From Citrobacter sp. On2M (GTDB lineage Bacteria; Pseudomonadota; Gammaproteobacteria; Enterobacterales; Enterobacteriaceae): a stretch of 64,000 nucleotides of DNA. A program made the position numbers and the translations under genes. Below the pieces are notes generated by a model, which was not told where the DNA came from, ran no database searches, and worked only from the letters and a program-made list of their open reading frames with translations. The stretch spans positions 1-64,000 of the forward strand of contig NZ_WPCV01000004.1 in assembly GCF_018035235.1 (NCBI RefSeq). The letters run 5' to 3'. Positions 27,723-38,128 of the stretch are shown piece after piece. The stretch's first letter is position 1. Each line of letters opens with the position of its first letter.

Positions 27723-28490
27723 ATGTTTAATTCCAGTGAGGTGCTAACCGCGCTTGAAAAAGCATTGAATACCAGTCAGCTTTATATGGTTTATCAGCCC
27801 ATTTTTAATTTGCGTACTCAGTGTATTAGCGGGTTTGAAGCGTTAATGCGTTGGAATAGTCCTCAGATGGGTATGATCTCTCCCGATGTTTTTATTACGT
27901 TACTGGAGGACAGCGGCAATATCCTTTCAATTGAAGATATGGTTAGCTGCACGCCATGGGATGTTGCAACCCGCTGGCCAGATTACCTGGTATTATCAAT
28001 CAACATTTCCGCACTTGAATTTTGCGATCCTCTGTTACCTCAACGCGTCAGAAAAAATCTTATCACCTGTGGTTTGCCGGCCAACCGATGTCAGGTAGAG
28101 GTCACGGAAACGTCACCGCTGTGCGACAGTCTGGTCGCGGCTAAAAATATGAAGGAGCTGAAGGCGATAGGGGTCAAACTTGCTCTTGACGATTTTGGAA
28201 CCGGGCACGCTAATCTTAATTACCTGTTGAAGTATCCTTTTGATACCTTAAAAATCGATAAAGAATTTGTCACCGGCATTGAACCCGACACCCGCTCAAC
28301 AAAGATTGTGGAGGGTATCATTTCACTGGCGCACAATTTTGGGATTGAAGTTCTTGCCGAAGGGGTGGAAACCCAATCCGAACTGGACCGTTTGATGCAG
28401 ATGGGTTGTGACAAAATCCAAGGATTTTTCATTTCTCCTCCGGTGTTAGCAGAAGAGATCCCGTTACTCTTAACGCACTATAATCGTTAA
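27723..28490 (+). CDS. Stand-alone EAL c-di-GMP phosphodiesterase, MrkJ-like
   Basis: 255 residues consisting of one EAL domain without sensor or GGDEF parts. The catalytic set looks complete: E in FEALMRW, N in SINIS, E in VTETS, the DDFGTG loop with following K in LKIDKEF, E in AEGVET and Q in IQGFF. It should hydrolyse c-di-GMP to pGpG and oppose the PilZ regulator two genes upstream. Klebsiella MrkJ is of the same size and type. A strong AGGGGAAGG site precedes the ATG. It is separated from the LuxR gene by about 100 bases. Convergent with the autotransporter gene, whose terminator lies between them. Confidence 0.85.
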   Translation: MFNSSEVLTALEKALNTSQLYMVYQPIFNLRTQCISGFEALMRWNSPQMGMISPDVFITLLEDSGNILSIEDMVSCTPWDVATRWPDYLVLSINISALEFCDPLLPQRVRKNLITCGLPANRCQVEVTETSPLCDSLVAAKNMKELKAIGVKLALDDFGTGHANLNYLLKYPFDTLKIDKEFVTGIEPDTRSTKIVEGIISLAHNFGIEVLAEGVETQSELDRLMQMGCDKIQGFFISPPVLAEEIPLLLTHYNR

Positions 28491-28552
28491 TCCCTCCAGG
28501 TTTTAACCTCTTCAATCATCACTTCGTTGCTGCCAGTCCGTAGCCCTGAAAG

Positions 28553-28584
28553 GCAAAAAAAAGCCCCCTGCTTAACAGGGGGCT
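28553..28584 (-). terminator. Rho-independent terminator of the autotransporter gene
   Basis: On the minus strand a perfect 9-bp stem AGCCCCCTG / CAGGGGGCT (5-base loop, plus 28562-28584) is followed by eight T. It begins 17 bases after the stop of the autotransporter. Confidence 0.92.
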
Positions 28585-28601
28585 GGCGAGTTTATGTCAG
28601 C

Positions 28602-31600
28602 TTAGAACGATTTCTTGAAGCCGATAGATGCATTGACCGGTGCTTCGACCTGCGACTTACTGCCACCGTTGCTGAATTGTGTACCCAGTTCACCGTAGAC
28701 CTGCAGATTTCTGTCGATAGACCATGACAGGCCGGCTGCAACTTCAGTGCTGGAGTATTGTTGTGAAGACTCAAGCGTGGTGGTAGCTACCGCATTGCTA
28801 AAGTGCGTTTTGTCTTTTGAACCCAGACCCTGCCAGACGTTGACTCTGCCGTATGGCTGGAATTTGCCATGAGTGGTGTCATAGTCAGCGACCAGACGCA
28901 CGCCCAGACGCGCGGTAAAGGAATCCGCGGAATCCATTTTCACTTTCGTTTGGGTCACACCATCAAGCGTACCGTTATCAAAGTCGCTGTATTGATAGAT
29001 CAACTGAGCCTGCGGTTCCAGACTCCATGCGCTGGCGCCTAAACGGAACGATTTACCCACCTCTGTCGATGCCGTCAACGTGTTGCCTTTGACGGTATAC
29101 GAACCGTTATTACCGGTCGCCGCCAGGCGGGATTTATGGTTACCGTACTGCAGGACGTTATCAACATACATGCCGTCACCCGAGAACCAGGTAGCGTAAC
29201 CGCCGACGTAAAACGCGTTGTCGTCGATATTGCCGCCTTTGCCGTCGCTGCCGGTTTTCGTGCCTTTCACGTTGCTGTCGATATCCAGGATGCTGGTATA
29301 CATCCCGGCTTTCCAGCTTTCGTTCGCATACATATCGACGCCAACCTGAATACCCATGGTATGGGTGCTGGTTTGCGTCCCGGCCGCATCATCCAGTTTG
29401 GTTTTACCGGAGTAGCCAATCATTCTGGCCCAGGCGCGATTGTCTTCATCAAGTCCCGGTTTAACCTCGTCGCCCATACGCTGGTGCATGTTGCCTAACA
29501 GGCTGATGTCCCCCTGACGAACCACGCTGGCGAGACCAGAATACAGCATGGTTTCTGGACGGTATTCGCTTCTCAGATACCAGTTTTCGCCCTGACCCTG
29601 CGCATTCCCGGCATGCAGTTGGTACTCAAATGCGCCCGCAGCCATACGCTCTGCGGCAAGATGAAAGGCGTCCCGCGAGGTTTGCGCTGTGGTGGTTGCA
29701 CCGTTGAGTGCGGTGACGACTTCGATACCATCACCGATGGTCGGTGCGCCAAGACCGGAACCATCGACATCCAGCAGCGTATTGCCGCTGGCTTTACCGC
29801 CATCAATAATCAGACGGTCGGCAATACCTGCGCCGCTATCGTTCTGGATAGCCGCCATATTGATGGTGCCTTTTTCGCCGGTATAATCCCCTTTGACGGT
29901 TAAGGTTGTGCCAGGTTGCTGACCGATGAGCGATACATCGCCGCCGTTGCTCAGTCCCGCTACCGTCTGGTTATAGCCCTGCGTGTTCAGCGTGCTGTCC
30001 GCGACAACGTAGTGGTGCGATGCCGCACTCAGAGTGTTGGTATTCCCCGCCTGCAGCACGCCGTTGGCAATCAGCGTTGCGCCGCTGTAGCTGTTTTCAC
30101 CTTGCAGCTCCGTCACACCGCTACCGGTCTGATGCAGCTGGCCTTTGCCACTGATATTTCCGGTCAGTGCCAGGGTATCGCCACGATTAACGTTGAGTAC
30201 GCCATTATCAACGATATCCCCCTGAATGCTGCCGATATCACCACCGTTACCCAGCTGTAAAACGCCTTGTTCGATGGTGGTGCCACCGGTGTAGGTGTTA
30301 TCCAGCGTCAGGGTGAGGGAGCCTTTGCCCGTTTTGGTCAGTTGACCGTTACCTTCGACTTCCGTCAGTAGAGAAACGTCATGTCCGTTGGTGTCGAATG
30401 TCCCGCCGCCGGATTCCAGCGTTACCTGACGGGCGGTATCAAACGCTTCGCCATATTTCAGCGTACCACCGTTGAAGGTAATTCCCGTATCTGCCGCACC
30501 GAGGTTGGCATCGCCCGCCACCTGTAACGTACCTGAGGTGATGGTGGTGCCACCGCTGTAAGTATTGTCGCCGGTGAGAATCAGTGTACCGAGATCGCCT
30601 TTATTCAGGCCACCAGTACCGCGGATCACGCTGTCGATGGTGGCGGTGTAACTGGCGCCATCTACCGTGCCATCGCCGACGCGAATCAGCGTATTGGCGG
30701 TATCGGTAGTGATGGCCTCCCCGCCGACGCGATAACCATCGGTAGCGAACTGCGCGCCGCTGATGATGACATCGCCTTGGCTGTTATCGACGGTTACGTT
30801 ACCCGCTTCGCCCTGGAAGACGGCGAATGCGGCATCGGTAAACGGTGCGTTCAATGCGCCTTCTGGCGTCGATTCATCCGTTGTCCAGTTGTCGTTACCC
30901 TGGCTGGATTGCCAGATACCGTCGCCGCCGTTGATGACGCCGTTGTTTTTCAGCTCGCCATTCTCACCGCCGGTACCGTCCCAGAAGCGCAACGTCAGTC
31001 CGGCATGGTTGACCAGGTTAACCTGGTTTTTGACCGAAGTTTGTACGTACAAACTGTCCGCGGCTTCCGGCGCGTTAGCAATATCCATCACGTTGTTGGT
31101 TAATGTGCCGGTGTAGTTGATGACGCGATAAACGCCAACGTCAAAGCTTCCGCCCGGAGAGGTCTCGATGTTGAGTTTACCGTCGAGCGTCAGATCGCCA
31201 TTCACGTCGATCAGGTCGTTGAACGCGCCGCCGGGGGTATAAGCCTGACCAAACTGGTAATCCAGTTGGGCGTTATCGCTCAGCGTCAGTGAACCAGTAG
31301 TCAGTTTGCCCACGCTGTTGATGGCGGCCCCGGCGGTAATATGACCATCGTCCAGCACATCAACCGCGCCGCCGATAATACCGTTACCGCCGAGCGTGGC
31401 CCCGGATTTCACCGTCACCTGACCGGTCGCTGCAGACTGATTACCGTTGACCAGCAGCACGCCTTCGTTAACGTCCGTGGTGCCGGTCCAGGTGTTGTCG
31501 CCCGTCAGCGTTAACGTGCCGTCGCCGATTTTCACCAGGCTGCCATCGTTGCCACTGATAATACCGCTAATGGTGTCGGCCAGATGCAGATTCCCCAGCG

Positions 31601-34600
31601 ACAATTCTCTATTGCCCAGTTCGACATTACCCGCGCCGGACAACGAACCGATAGACGTTGCGCTGTTGACTGCGCTCACATCAACCATACCACCCGCCAG
31701 GTTTTTAACGACGGTATTCTCTGCCATTGCCTGGTCAGCAAAGGTCATCAGTCCGCTGTTAGTTACATCGGCATTGCCGCCGCTGGCGTTTTCTTCCAGT
31801 GCCAGCGTGCTGTCTTTCGCTACGCTAACCGTCGCGTTGCCCGCAGTGGCGTTATTGGTTAACAGCGCTTTCGCTGTGCCCGTCAGGTGCAGTTTGGCGC
31901 TGGCGGCAGTCACGGTATCGGCCAACGTTAACAGGCTGTCGGCGATGTTTATCGTCAGAGATTGCAGACTGGTCTCCGCGCCACTGACGTTGAGGGTTGC
32001 ACCGTTGTTGACGCTCACGGTGCTGCTCTCATTACTGCCGAACGCGCCGGTTTTGCTGACGTTGACCGCCACATTGTTGGCATTGCCGGTGCCGGCAATT
32101 TCGGTGTCGCCTTTGTAGCTGTTCGCGCGCTCAAGCGACAGAGTACTGCCCGCATCGCTTGAACTGCTGGTGACTTTCAGTTTACCGTCGCCGGTAATCT
32201 CACCGGTTGGCGTGAAGTGGTGCGAATTAAGGTCAAACACCGCCGCGTTTTCATTCGCGCCAAGCGTAATGGTGCGATTGCTGGTCAGGTCCGCGCCCAT
32301 CTGCAGCGTGGAGCCGTTATTGATAGCCAGGTCGGTACCGCTCTGGCCGAGGTTGCTGTCGGCAGAGATTTGTAACGTACCACCGTCAATGCGCGTGCCG
32401 CCGCGATACTCGTTATCACCGCTGAGGATCAGACGACCCAGGTCGGTTTTCACCAGCGTCAGCTTGTCATTCGTGCTGGCTTCGCGGATGACGGACTCAA
32501 TGGTTGCGGTATAGTTTTGCCCTGCGCCACCGGCACCAACGCGTAGCAACAGTTCACCGGTCCCCGGCGTCTGGCCTGCGTGGGTCGCTGTTTCCGTTGT
32601 GGCATGCGCGTTAAGTGTGTCACCTCTCACGACATAGCCATCGGCATCAAACTGCGCCCCGGAGAAGTGAACTTCGCCCGCAGCGTTATCCACGGTGACG
32701 GTCCCGCCTTTGGTAGTGAAGATCGCAAAGGATTTCTGCGCCCACGGCGCGTTACCGTCGCCCGTTGCGGTGGTCCAGTTGTTATCACCCTGGCTGCCAA
32801 TCGCCATCCATTTGCCGTCGCCGCCGTCAATTTTGCTGTCGCCTTCAATGCCGGACGCGCCGTGGTTCTGATTGATGGTTGCGCCGTCCCAGAAGTGTAG
32901 GGTAACGCCGTTGGCATTCACCAGGTTGACCTGTTTGTCGATAGAGGTCTGGACAAAAATGTTGCTCTTATCCTGACTGTCCGGCACAACGCCCAGATCC
33001 AGCGTCTGGTTATTCAATGTCCCGCCGTAGTTATAAATACGGTATACGCCGGGTCCGAAGCTACCGCCCTGTGAAGTAGTAACATCCAGAGTTCCGTCCA
33101 GTTGCAAATCGCCTGCGACGTTAATCAGATCGTTTAGCGCACCGCCCGGCGTATAGGCCTGACCCAGTTCGAAAGCAGAGGTCGTTTTGCTGCCAAGCTG
33201 CAGATTGCCGTTAATGGATAACGTCCCCGCACCGCCATCACCAGCGCTGATAGTCGTGGCATCGTTCATCAGCACGTTGCCGCCGATAATGCCATTCCCA
33301 CCCAGAGTGGAGGTGCCGCTGACGGTGGTCGCGCCGCGCGCGGCGCTCTGATCGCCATTTACCAGCAGCGTACCGTTGGTGACGGTGGTATCACCGGTAT
33401 AGGTGTTGTTGCCGTTCAGTCGGGTAATGCCGTCACCAATTTGCTTCAGCGCGCCAATGCCCGAGAGCACGCCATTGAGCAGCACGGTGTTAGCGCGGTT
33501 AATCGCCAGCACGCCGTTATCGGTGATGTCAGACACGGCGCTTACTTCACCTTCATTCCCGCCGTCACCTAACTGCAGCGTGCCGGTTTGATCAATAGTG
33601 GTAGAGCCGGTGTAGCTGTTGTTGGCGGTAAAGACCGTGGTGCCGCCCGCCGCGCGTTCAAATTTCCCGTCACCGCTAATGATACCGCGATAGATCTGCG
33701 CTGCTGATGTATCCCCCTGGGTATCGAAGATAACCCTGCTGCCTGCGCCCTGGGTTGTGACATCGTAGTTGCCAATACTGGCGGCAGTACTGGTTGGCTC
33801 AACGTGGTCGCCGGTGCGCAGCGTGGCGCCATTGTTTACGGCAATAGTTTTACTTGCCAGATTCAGGTTTTCAACGATGCGGACATCCGCGTTTGACCCG
33901 CTGAGGGTTAGCGAATCCCAGCCGGTGCCAATATTCGTGCCGGTAGTCAGGTTGTCACTGACCAGCGTTCCAATCTTCGCATCTTTTGTATCGGTAAAGG
34001 TGAGGGCGTTGTCCGTACCCGCAGCGGTAATGATGTGGCGCGTTTTATCCAGCGTCACATTGCCGATGTTAGCTTTATTGTTGCCGCCAGTACCGGCGAA
34101 ATTCACTTCGCCGGCATAGGTGCCGCTGCGCCAGTTGAAGGTGTCTGCACCTGCACCGGTATTGATTACGCCGCTGGTGACACCGCCGCTGATATCAATA
34201 GTGTCATTGCCTGTACCGGACTGAATGGCCACCGCCGTGTCGTTGATGGCCTCCAGAGTTCCGGTGTTGGTAATGGCTTTACTGCTGTCTCCGCTGGCGT
34301 CGATTACCGGGGAGGTGGTGCTTGCAGAGATAATCTTGCCACTGTTGGTCAATGCGCTGACGTTTTTTGCGATGATTGCCGAACCGCCTGCGCTGTCATG
34401 CACGTTAATATCGGCATTGGTGGTGATGCGCCCGTTAGTATTGGCGCGAATCCCGCTGCCTTCGCTGTTCAATACCTCAATGGTATAGCCTTTACCGATG
34501 GTCAGATTGCCCGTCACCGCGTCACCATTGCGCTGTTCAAAGGCGAAGCCGGTACCTTTACCACTAACGTTGAGAATATTGTTCAACCCATCTTTCATGT

Positions 34601-37600
34601 TCAGCGCGACGCTGGTACGGATCCCCGGACCATCGTTGGCGTTGATCGTGACGTCGTTGAGCGTGATGTCGTTATTGTTGGCATTGTTTTGAATGCCCGC
34701 GCCAGTCCCTTTCGCGCTAATCGTTACCCCTTTTGCAGCCAGCTTACCGGCCCCTGTATCGAGGCGAATACCATCAGCCGAACCATCGGTCGTGATGGCA
34801 TCGCCGGCATTACCGGTAATACTCAAACTGGCACCATTGGTCAGCAGAACGCCTGCGGTTCCGTCATCGACTTGAATCTGACCCAGTTTTTTAATTTGTG
34901 CGTTCGAACCAGAAGCTTGTACGCCGATGCCGTTACTCACATGTAAGGCAGCAGTCGCGTTATTGGTTAAACTCCCGCCTTGTTGCACGTTAACCCCAAT
35001 GCTGTCGGTGCTGGCAAGATCGATACTCGCCTGAGTATCGAGGATCAGGCTGCCCTGGTTCCTTGCCACATAGGCAATGACCTTGTTGCCGGTAGCTTCT
35101 GAAGTGATTTTTGCGTTTGAAGTGAGAGTAGTCGCAACGGCGCTACCCTCTGCACTGCCATTCAACTGATGTGCCTGACCATCCACAACCCCGGCAACGG
35201 TCCTTTCACCGGTTAAATTGATGGTTGTTTTATCGCTGATGTTACCTGTGGCACCGCCTTCTATCAGCAGTGCGGCGGAGTCGGTACCCTGCACGGTGAA
35301 CGTGGCTTCGCCGGTATCAACTTTACTGTTTGCGCCCGTTGCAAATACGCCAACGGACTGTTCGCCGTTTAAGGTCAGTTCAAGGTTAGAGCTGGCCTGA
35401 CCGTCAGGCGTGGTGGTGTTACCGGCCAGCATTGCGCCATTGGCAATACGGAAAATGGTGGTGCGATCCTGTCCGTTGTCATTCATTACTGCCTGACCAA
35501 TATTGGCAGTCGCGCCTTTACCATACAGGTAGTAGCCAATCTGATCGGTGCTGTTGAATGCCGGGCTACTCAGGTTGTCGACGTTAGCGACGGCGTTATC
35601 ACGTACGTGTACACCGATGTTCCCGGCTTTGTTTAGCGTGATGTTGGAATAGACGTTGACCACCGCCTTCCCATCTTTGCCACCCTCAGCCCAGACGGCA
35701 TAGTTACGGTTCCCGACACTACCTTCACCGTCCACGATGATAGAGCCAGCATCGCTGGTGGTGGCTTCGGCATTTTTGTGCGTTGCGCTTACGTGGATCC
35801 CGACGTTGTTGGTGCCATTGACGTTTATCTTGCCGTCATTGCGGATTTCCTGATTATTTTCAGCGCCACTATCACGCACGGTGATGCCGTAATTCTTAAT
35901 GTTGCCTGCGCTGGAATCGCCATTGAGCACGATATTTCCGGTATTGAATACATTGCCGGCCGCGTTACCAATCAGAATACCTGCAGCATTACGTACGCCG
36001 GTTCCCAGCGTGATAAGGCCGTTGTTAATCACCTCTTTGGCGCTCTTGGTCATGATCCCGGCACTCAGGCTGGAACCGCCAGCCATGGTGACATCTTTAG
36101 AGGGAGCGCTTGCGTTGCGACCAAGATAAATAGTGGCATCCGCGCTGTTGGTAAAGGTGGCATTGTCGGCGACTTCTACGCCATAGGCGGTACCTTTAGC
36201 ATAGGATGCACCGTTTTTGCTCCCGTCCACGACGTTGATATCGCCGTTGTTGACCCCTTGCGCATTGTCAGACAGTTGCATACCAATGGCCAGCGTCAGC
36301 GAGCCTGCGGGGTCGTCTTTGCTCCAGGGATCGGCCGCAGAAGCGGTGCCGAAGTTATCGGTGGTTATCGCCTGGTTGATGGTACCTTCGTTGGTGACTT
36401 GACTGGTGCCTTGCCCTTGCATACCAAATGCGCCATAGCTGTTGACGTTTTGGTTACCGTCTTTATCAATAAACAGCCCGGAGTTGATGATCCCGCTGTT
36501 GGTTGCCGTCGCATCTTTAGCCAGCATACCAATCGCCAGGCTCTGCCCGGTCGAAGTACGCAATGCGTTCAGTTCGCCCAGGTTAGTGATAACCCCACCA
36601 TCAATGGCTTTCATCACGCCATTAATACTGCCGTCAACGGCAATAATCGCGTCTTTATTCAGAGTGCCGGAGGTGCCCGCACCATTGGCGTAGATAGCAT
36701 GCAGCTCACCACGACCGGCGGTGGCGTTGTTGGTATGCGACTCGCCGTCAGTCCAGACCTCGTAATCCCAACTGAGCACGTCAGCGGGTTTACTGGAATT
36801 GATCAGACTATCAATCAGCCCGGCGTACTTGGTTTGTGCGGCGGTGACGGTCGTCACCTCCTTTGCATCCAGCCACAGCTGGATTTGGCTGACTTTTTCG
36901 CCTTCAGGGTTTTCTGCCGCGTCGTCGCTATTGCCCAGCAGCCAGTCGTTGAAATCGGCCAGCTCCTGCGTGTTGGTAATGCTAAACGTGCGTTCACCGG
37001 TTTCGACTACCTGACCCTCCGCATCGTAGCCGTAGGTCATCAGCGTCACATCATCGCCAAACACGGATGTTTGCTTTGAACCGGAGAACATTTTTGGCGG
37101 CACAACCGGAGCTGCGTTAAATTTGATGTAGTTATCCGATTGCCAGTTTACCTGGCTACCCGCATCCTGAGCCTCCAGTAAGGAGGAGTCTTTGGCCAGT
37201 AACTCGATGGTATTGAGCTGGTCGCGAACATTGAGCGTGTCGTTGCCAATATTCAGGTTAGCAATGGATCTATTGGTCGCCAGCGCGATACCAAATTGCT
37301 TATAGATTTCTGACTTCTGTGCATCATAGGTGTTTAATACCGCATCGCCGATTTGCGCTTCGGTAAGAAAGCCACTTAACGCATTAGTATCAAAGACTTT
37401 GATGGTTGTTGTTTCGCCGGGAAACGCCGGGTCGTTGATAGCAAATTCTGTGCTCTGTGACGGCGTTGACGATTGGTTGTAAGTCAGGTATTCCGCCAGA
37501 TCTTCAGCAGTGGTGATTGTTTTAACGCTTTGGTCAGGGCTGGTAGCCTGCAGCGTGATTTTGCCACTTTCCAGCAACTCCCGGATAGTGGTTGATTCAA

Positions 37601-37934
37601 CAACGCCGCTTTGGCCTGGACTAAATGTTGGGATTGCGCCACTGATATTAAGTGCCTGACCGGTGGTGTTATCTTCATATAAGAAACCATAGTCGTGGAC
37701 ATCCTCATATATTCCAGCGGAAATACCTGTCTGGTAGTCGATAAAAATATTGTGCTCACCGATATCGACAATTGGAGTAGCCGAAGCCAGCATTGACGCA
37801 CCGCTTAATGCGCCAGCTGCCAGTACGGCGACAGTTTTTCGCGAACTGCTTTTTTTCTTGCCTTTGGTTAATTCAGAAACGACTACCCAGATACCGAGCG
37901 CCGCGTTCCAAATAATGCTGTAAACTTTGTTCAT
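28602..37934 (-). CDS. Giant type Va autotransporter adhesin (AIDA/PATR type)
   Basis: 3110 residues. The N-terminus MNKVYSIIWNAALGIWVVV is an extended signal peptide region, with cleavage near ASATP around residue 54. A very long passenger of beta-helix character follows, rich in N, G, T, D and S, with many passenger-associated transport repeats of the GTLQLGDGGN / NNTYTGGTTI kind. A module around residue 1530-1845 (LLVNGDQSAA, GQAYTPGGA-NDLI, VNLVN, FWDG, GDNNWTT, SGAQFDADGY) recurs around 2165-2450. The last 275 or so residues (from WARMIGYSGKT, about 2832) are the beta-barrel translocator ending in Phe (IGFKKSF). Cysteine appears absent from the passenger, as usual. An AAGGG site precedes the ATG. 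It is a surface adhesin or aggregation factor by family; the receptor is unknown. A LuxR gene lies 195 bases upstream. Confidence 0.93.
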   Translation of the reverse strand: MNKVYSIIWNAALGIWVVVSELTKGKKKSSSRKTVAVLAAGALSGASMLASATPIVDIGEHNIFIDYQTGISAGIYEDVHDYGFLYEDNTTGQALNISGAIPTFSPGQSGVVESTTIRELLESGKITLQATSPDQSVKTITTAEDLAEYLTYNQSSTPSQSTEFAINDPAFPGETTTIKVFDTNALSGFLTEAQIGDAVLNTYDAQKSEIYKQFGIALATNRSIANLNIGNDTLNVRDQLNTIELLAKDSSLLEAQDAGSQVNWQSDNYIKFNAAPVVPPKMFSGSKQTSVFGDDVTLMTYGYDAEGQVVETGERTFSITNTQELADFNDWLLGNSDDAAENPEGEKVSQIQLWLDAKEVTTVTAAQTKYAGLIDSLINSSKPADVLSWDYEVWTDGESHTNNATAGRGELHAIYANGAGTSGTLNKDAIIAVDGSINGVMKAIDGGVITNLGELNALRTSTGQSLAIGMLAKDATATNSGIINSGLFIDKDGNQNVNSYGAFGMQGQGTSQVTNEGTINQAITTDNFGTASAADPWSKDDPAGSLTLAIGMQLSDNAQGVNNGDINVVDGSKNGASYAKGTAYGVEVADNATFTNSADATIYLGRNASAPSKDVTMAGGSSLSAGIMTKSAKEVINNGLITLGTGVRNAAGILIGNAAGNVFNTGNIVLNGDSSAGNIKNYGITVRDSGAENNQEIRNDGKINVNGTNNVGIHVSATHKNAEATTSDAGSIIVDGEGSVGNRNYAVWAEGGKDGKAVVNVYSNITLNKAGNIGVHVRDNAVANVDNLSSPAFNSTDQIGYYLYGKGATANIGQAVMNDNGQDRTTIFRIANGAMLAGNTTTPDGQASSNLELTLNGEQSVGVFATGANSKVDTGEATFTVQGTDSAALLIEGGATGNISDKTTINLTGERTVAGVVDGQAHQLNGSAEGSAVATTLTSNAKITSEATGNKVIAYVARNQGSLILDTQASIDLASTDSIGVNVQQGGSLTNNATAALHVSNGIGVQASGSNAQIKKLGQIQVDDGTAGVLLTNGASLSITGNAGDAITTDGSADGIRLDTGAGKLAAKGVTISAKGTGAGIQNNANNNDITLNDVTINANDGPGIRTSVALNMKDGLNNILNVSGKGTGFAFEQRNGDAVTGNLTIGKGYTIEVLNSEGSGIRANTNGRITTNADINVHDSAGGSAIIAKNVSALTNSGKIISASTTSPVIDASGDSSKAITNTGTLEAINDTAVAIQSGTGNDTIDISGGVTSGVINTGAGADTFNWRSGTYAGEVNFAGTGGNNKANIGNVTLDKTRHIITAAGTDNALTFTDTKDAKIGTLVSDNLTTGTNIGTGWDSLTLSGSNADVRIVENLNLASKTIAVNNGATLRTGDHVEPTSTAASIGNYDVTTQGAGSRVIFDTQGDTSAAQIYRGIISGDGKFERAAGGTTVFTANNSYTGSTTIDQTGTLQLGDGGNEGEVSAVSDITDNGVLAINRANTVLLNGVLSGIGALKQIGDGITRLNGNNTYTGDTTVTNGTLLVNGDQSAARGATTVSGTSTLGGNGIIGGNVLMNDATTISAGDGGAGTLSINGNLQLGSKTTSAFELGQAYTPGGALNDLINVAGDLQLDGTLDVTTSQGGSFGPGVYRIYNYGGTLNNQTLDLGVVPDSQDKSNIFVQTSIDKQVNLVNANGVTLHFWDGATINQNHGASGIEGDSKIDGGDGKWMAIGSQGDNNWTTATGDGNAPWAQKSFAIFTTKGGTVTVDNAAGEVHFSGAQFDADGYVVRGDTLNAHATTETATHAGQTPGTGELLLRVGAGGAGQNYTATIESVIREASTNDKLTLVKTDLGRLILSGDNEYRGGTRIDGGTLQISADSNLGQSGTDLAINNGSTLQMGADLTSNRTITLGANENAAVFDLNSHHFTPTGEITGDGKLKVTSSSSDAGSTLSLERANSYKGDTEIAGTGNANNVAVNVSKTGAFGSNESSTVSVNNGATLNVSGAETSLQSLTINIADSLLTLADTVTAASAKLHLTGTAKALLTNNATAGNATVSVAKDSTLALEENASGGNADVTNSGLMTFADQAMAENTVVKNLAGGMVDVSAVNSATSIGSLSGAGNVELGNRELSLGNLHLADTISGIISGNDGSLVKIGDGTLTLTGDNTWTGTTDVNEGVLLVNGNQSAATGQVTVKSGATLGGNGIIGGAVDVLDDGHITAGAAINSVGKLTTGSLTLSDNAQLDYQFGQAYTPGGAFNDLIDVNGDLTLDGKLNIETSPGGSFDVGVYRVINYTGTLTNNVMDIANAPEAADSLYVQTSVKNQVNLVNHAGLTLRFWDGTGGENGELKNNGVINGGDGIWQSSQGNDNWTTDESTPEGALNAPFTDAAFAVFQGEAGNVTVDNSQGDVIISGAQFATDGYRVGGEAITTDTANTLIRVGDGTVDGASYTATIDSVIRGTGGLNKGDLGTLILTGDNTYSGGTTITSGTLQVAGDANLGAADTGITFNGGTLKYGEAFDTARQVTLESGGGTFDTNGHDVSLLTEVEGNGQLTKTGKGSLTLTLDNTYTGGTTIEQGVLQLGNGGDIGSIQGDIVDNGVLNVNRGDTLALTGNISGKGQLHQTGSGVTELQGENSYSGATLIANGVLQAGNTNTLSAASHHYVVADSTLNTQGYNQTVAGLSNGGDVSLIGQQPGTTLTVKGDYTGEKGTINMAAIQNDSGAGIADRLIIDGGKASGNTLLDVDGSGLGAPTIGDGIEVVTALNGATTTAQTSRDAFHLAAERMAAGAFEYQLHAGNAQGQGENWYLRSEYRPETMLYSGLASVVRQGDISLLGNMHQRMGDEVKPGLDEDNRAWARMIGYSGKTKLDDAAGTQTSTHTMGIQVGVDMYANESWKAGMYTSILDIDSNVKGTKTGSDGKGGNIDDNAFYVGGYATWFSGDGMYVDNVLQYGNHKSRLAATGNNGSYTVKGNTLTASTEVGKSFRLGASAWSLEPQAQLIYQYSDFDNGTLDGVTQTKVKMDSADSFTARLGVRLVADYDTTHGKFQPYGRVNVWQGLGSKDKTHFSNAVATTTLESSQQYSSTEVAAGLSWSIDRNLQVYGELGTQFSNGGSKSQVEAPVNASIGFKKSF

Positions 37935-38128
37935 ATATAACCCTTGTCTACATTCCTGTTATGTATGTGTTAATACGTTGAGTTGTTGGCTATGGCTGGC
38001 ACGCGGATGTGCTACCCGGTAATAAATTTTGGGAAATGGGATTTCCTTCCGTGCGGTGCGGAATTAAAAATGAGCCGAAAGGAAAATTTTTAAAAAATAA
38101 CCGTGATAATTGTCCTTAAGTAAGTCAG

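Noticed and set aside
35778-37079. 433-codon open frame antisense to the autotransporter, and other long antisense frames in 29136-37079
   Set aside because: These are shadows of a very long, repetitive and compositionally biased coding sequence. They show no ribosome binding sites, signal peptides or recognisable domains, while the minus-strand protein has a complete autotransporter architecture.
28602-37934. Repeated sequence blocks that could suggest a CRISPR array or tandem DNA repeat
   Set aside because: The repeats are degenerate protein-level passenger repeats of varying length inside one reading frame, with no uniform spacers.
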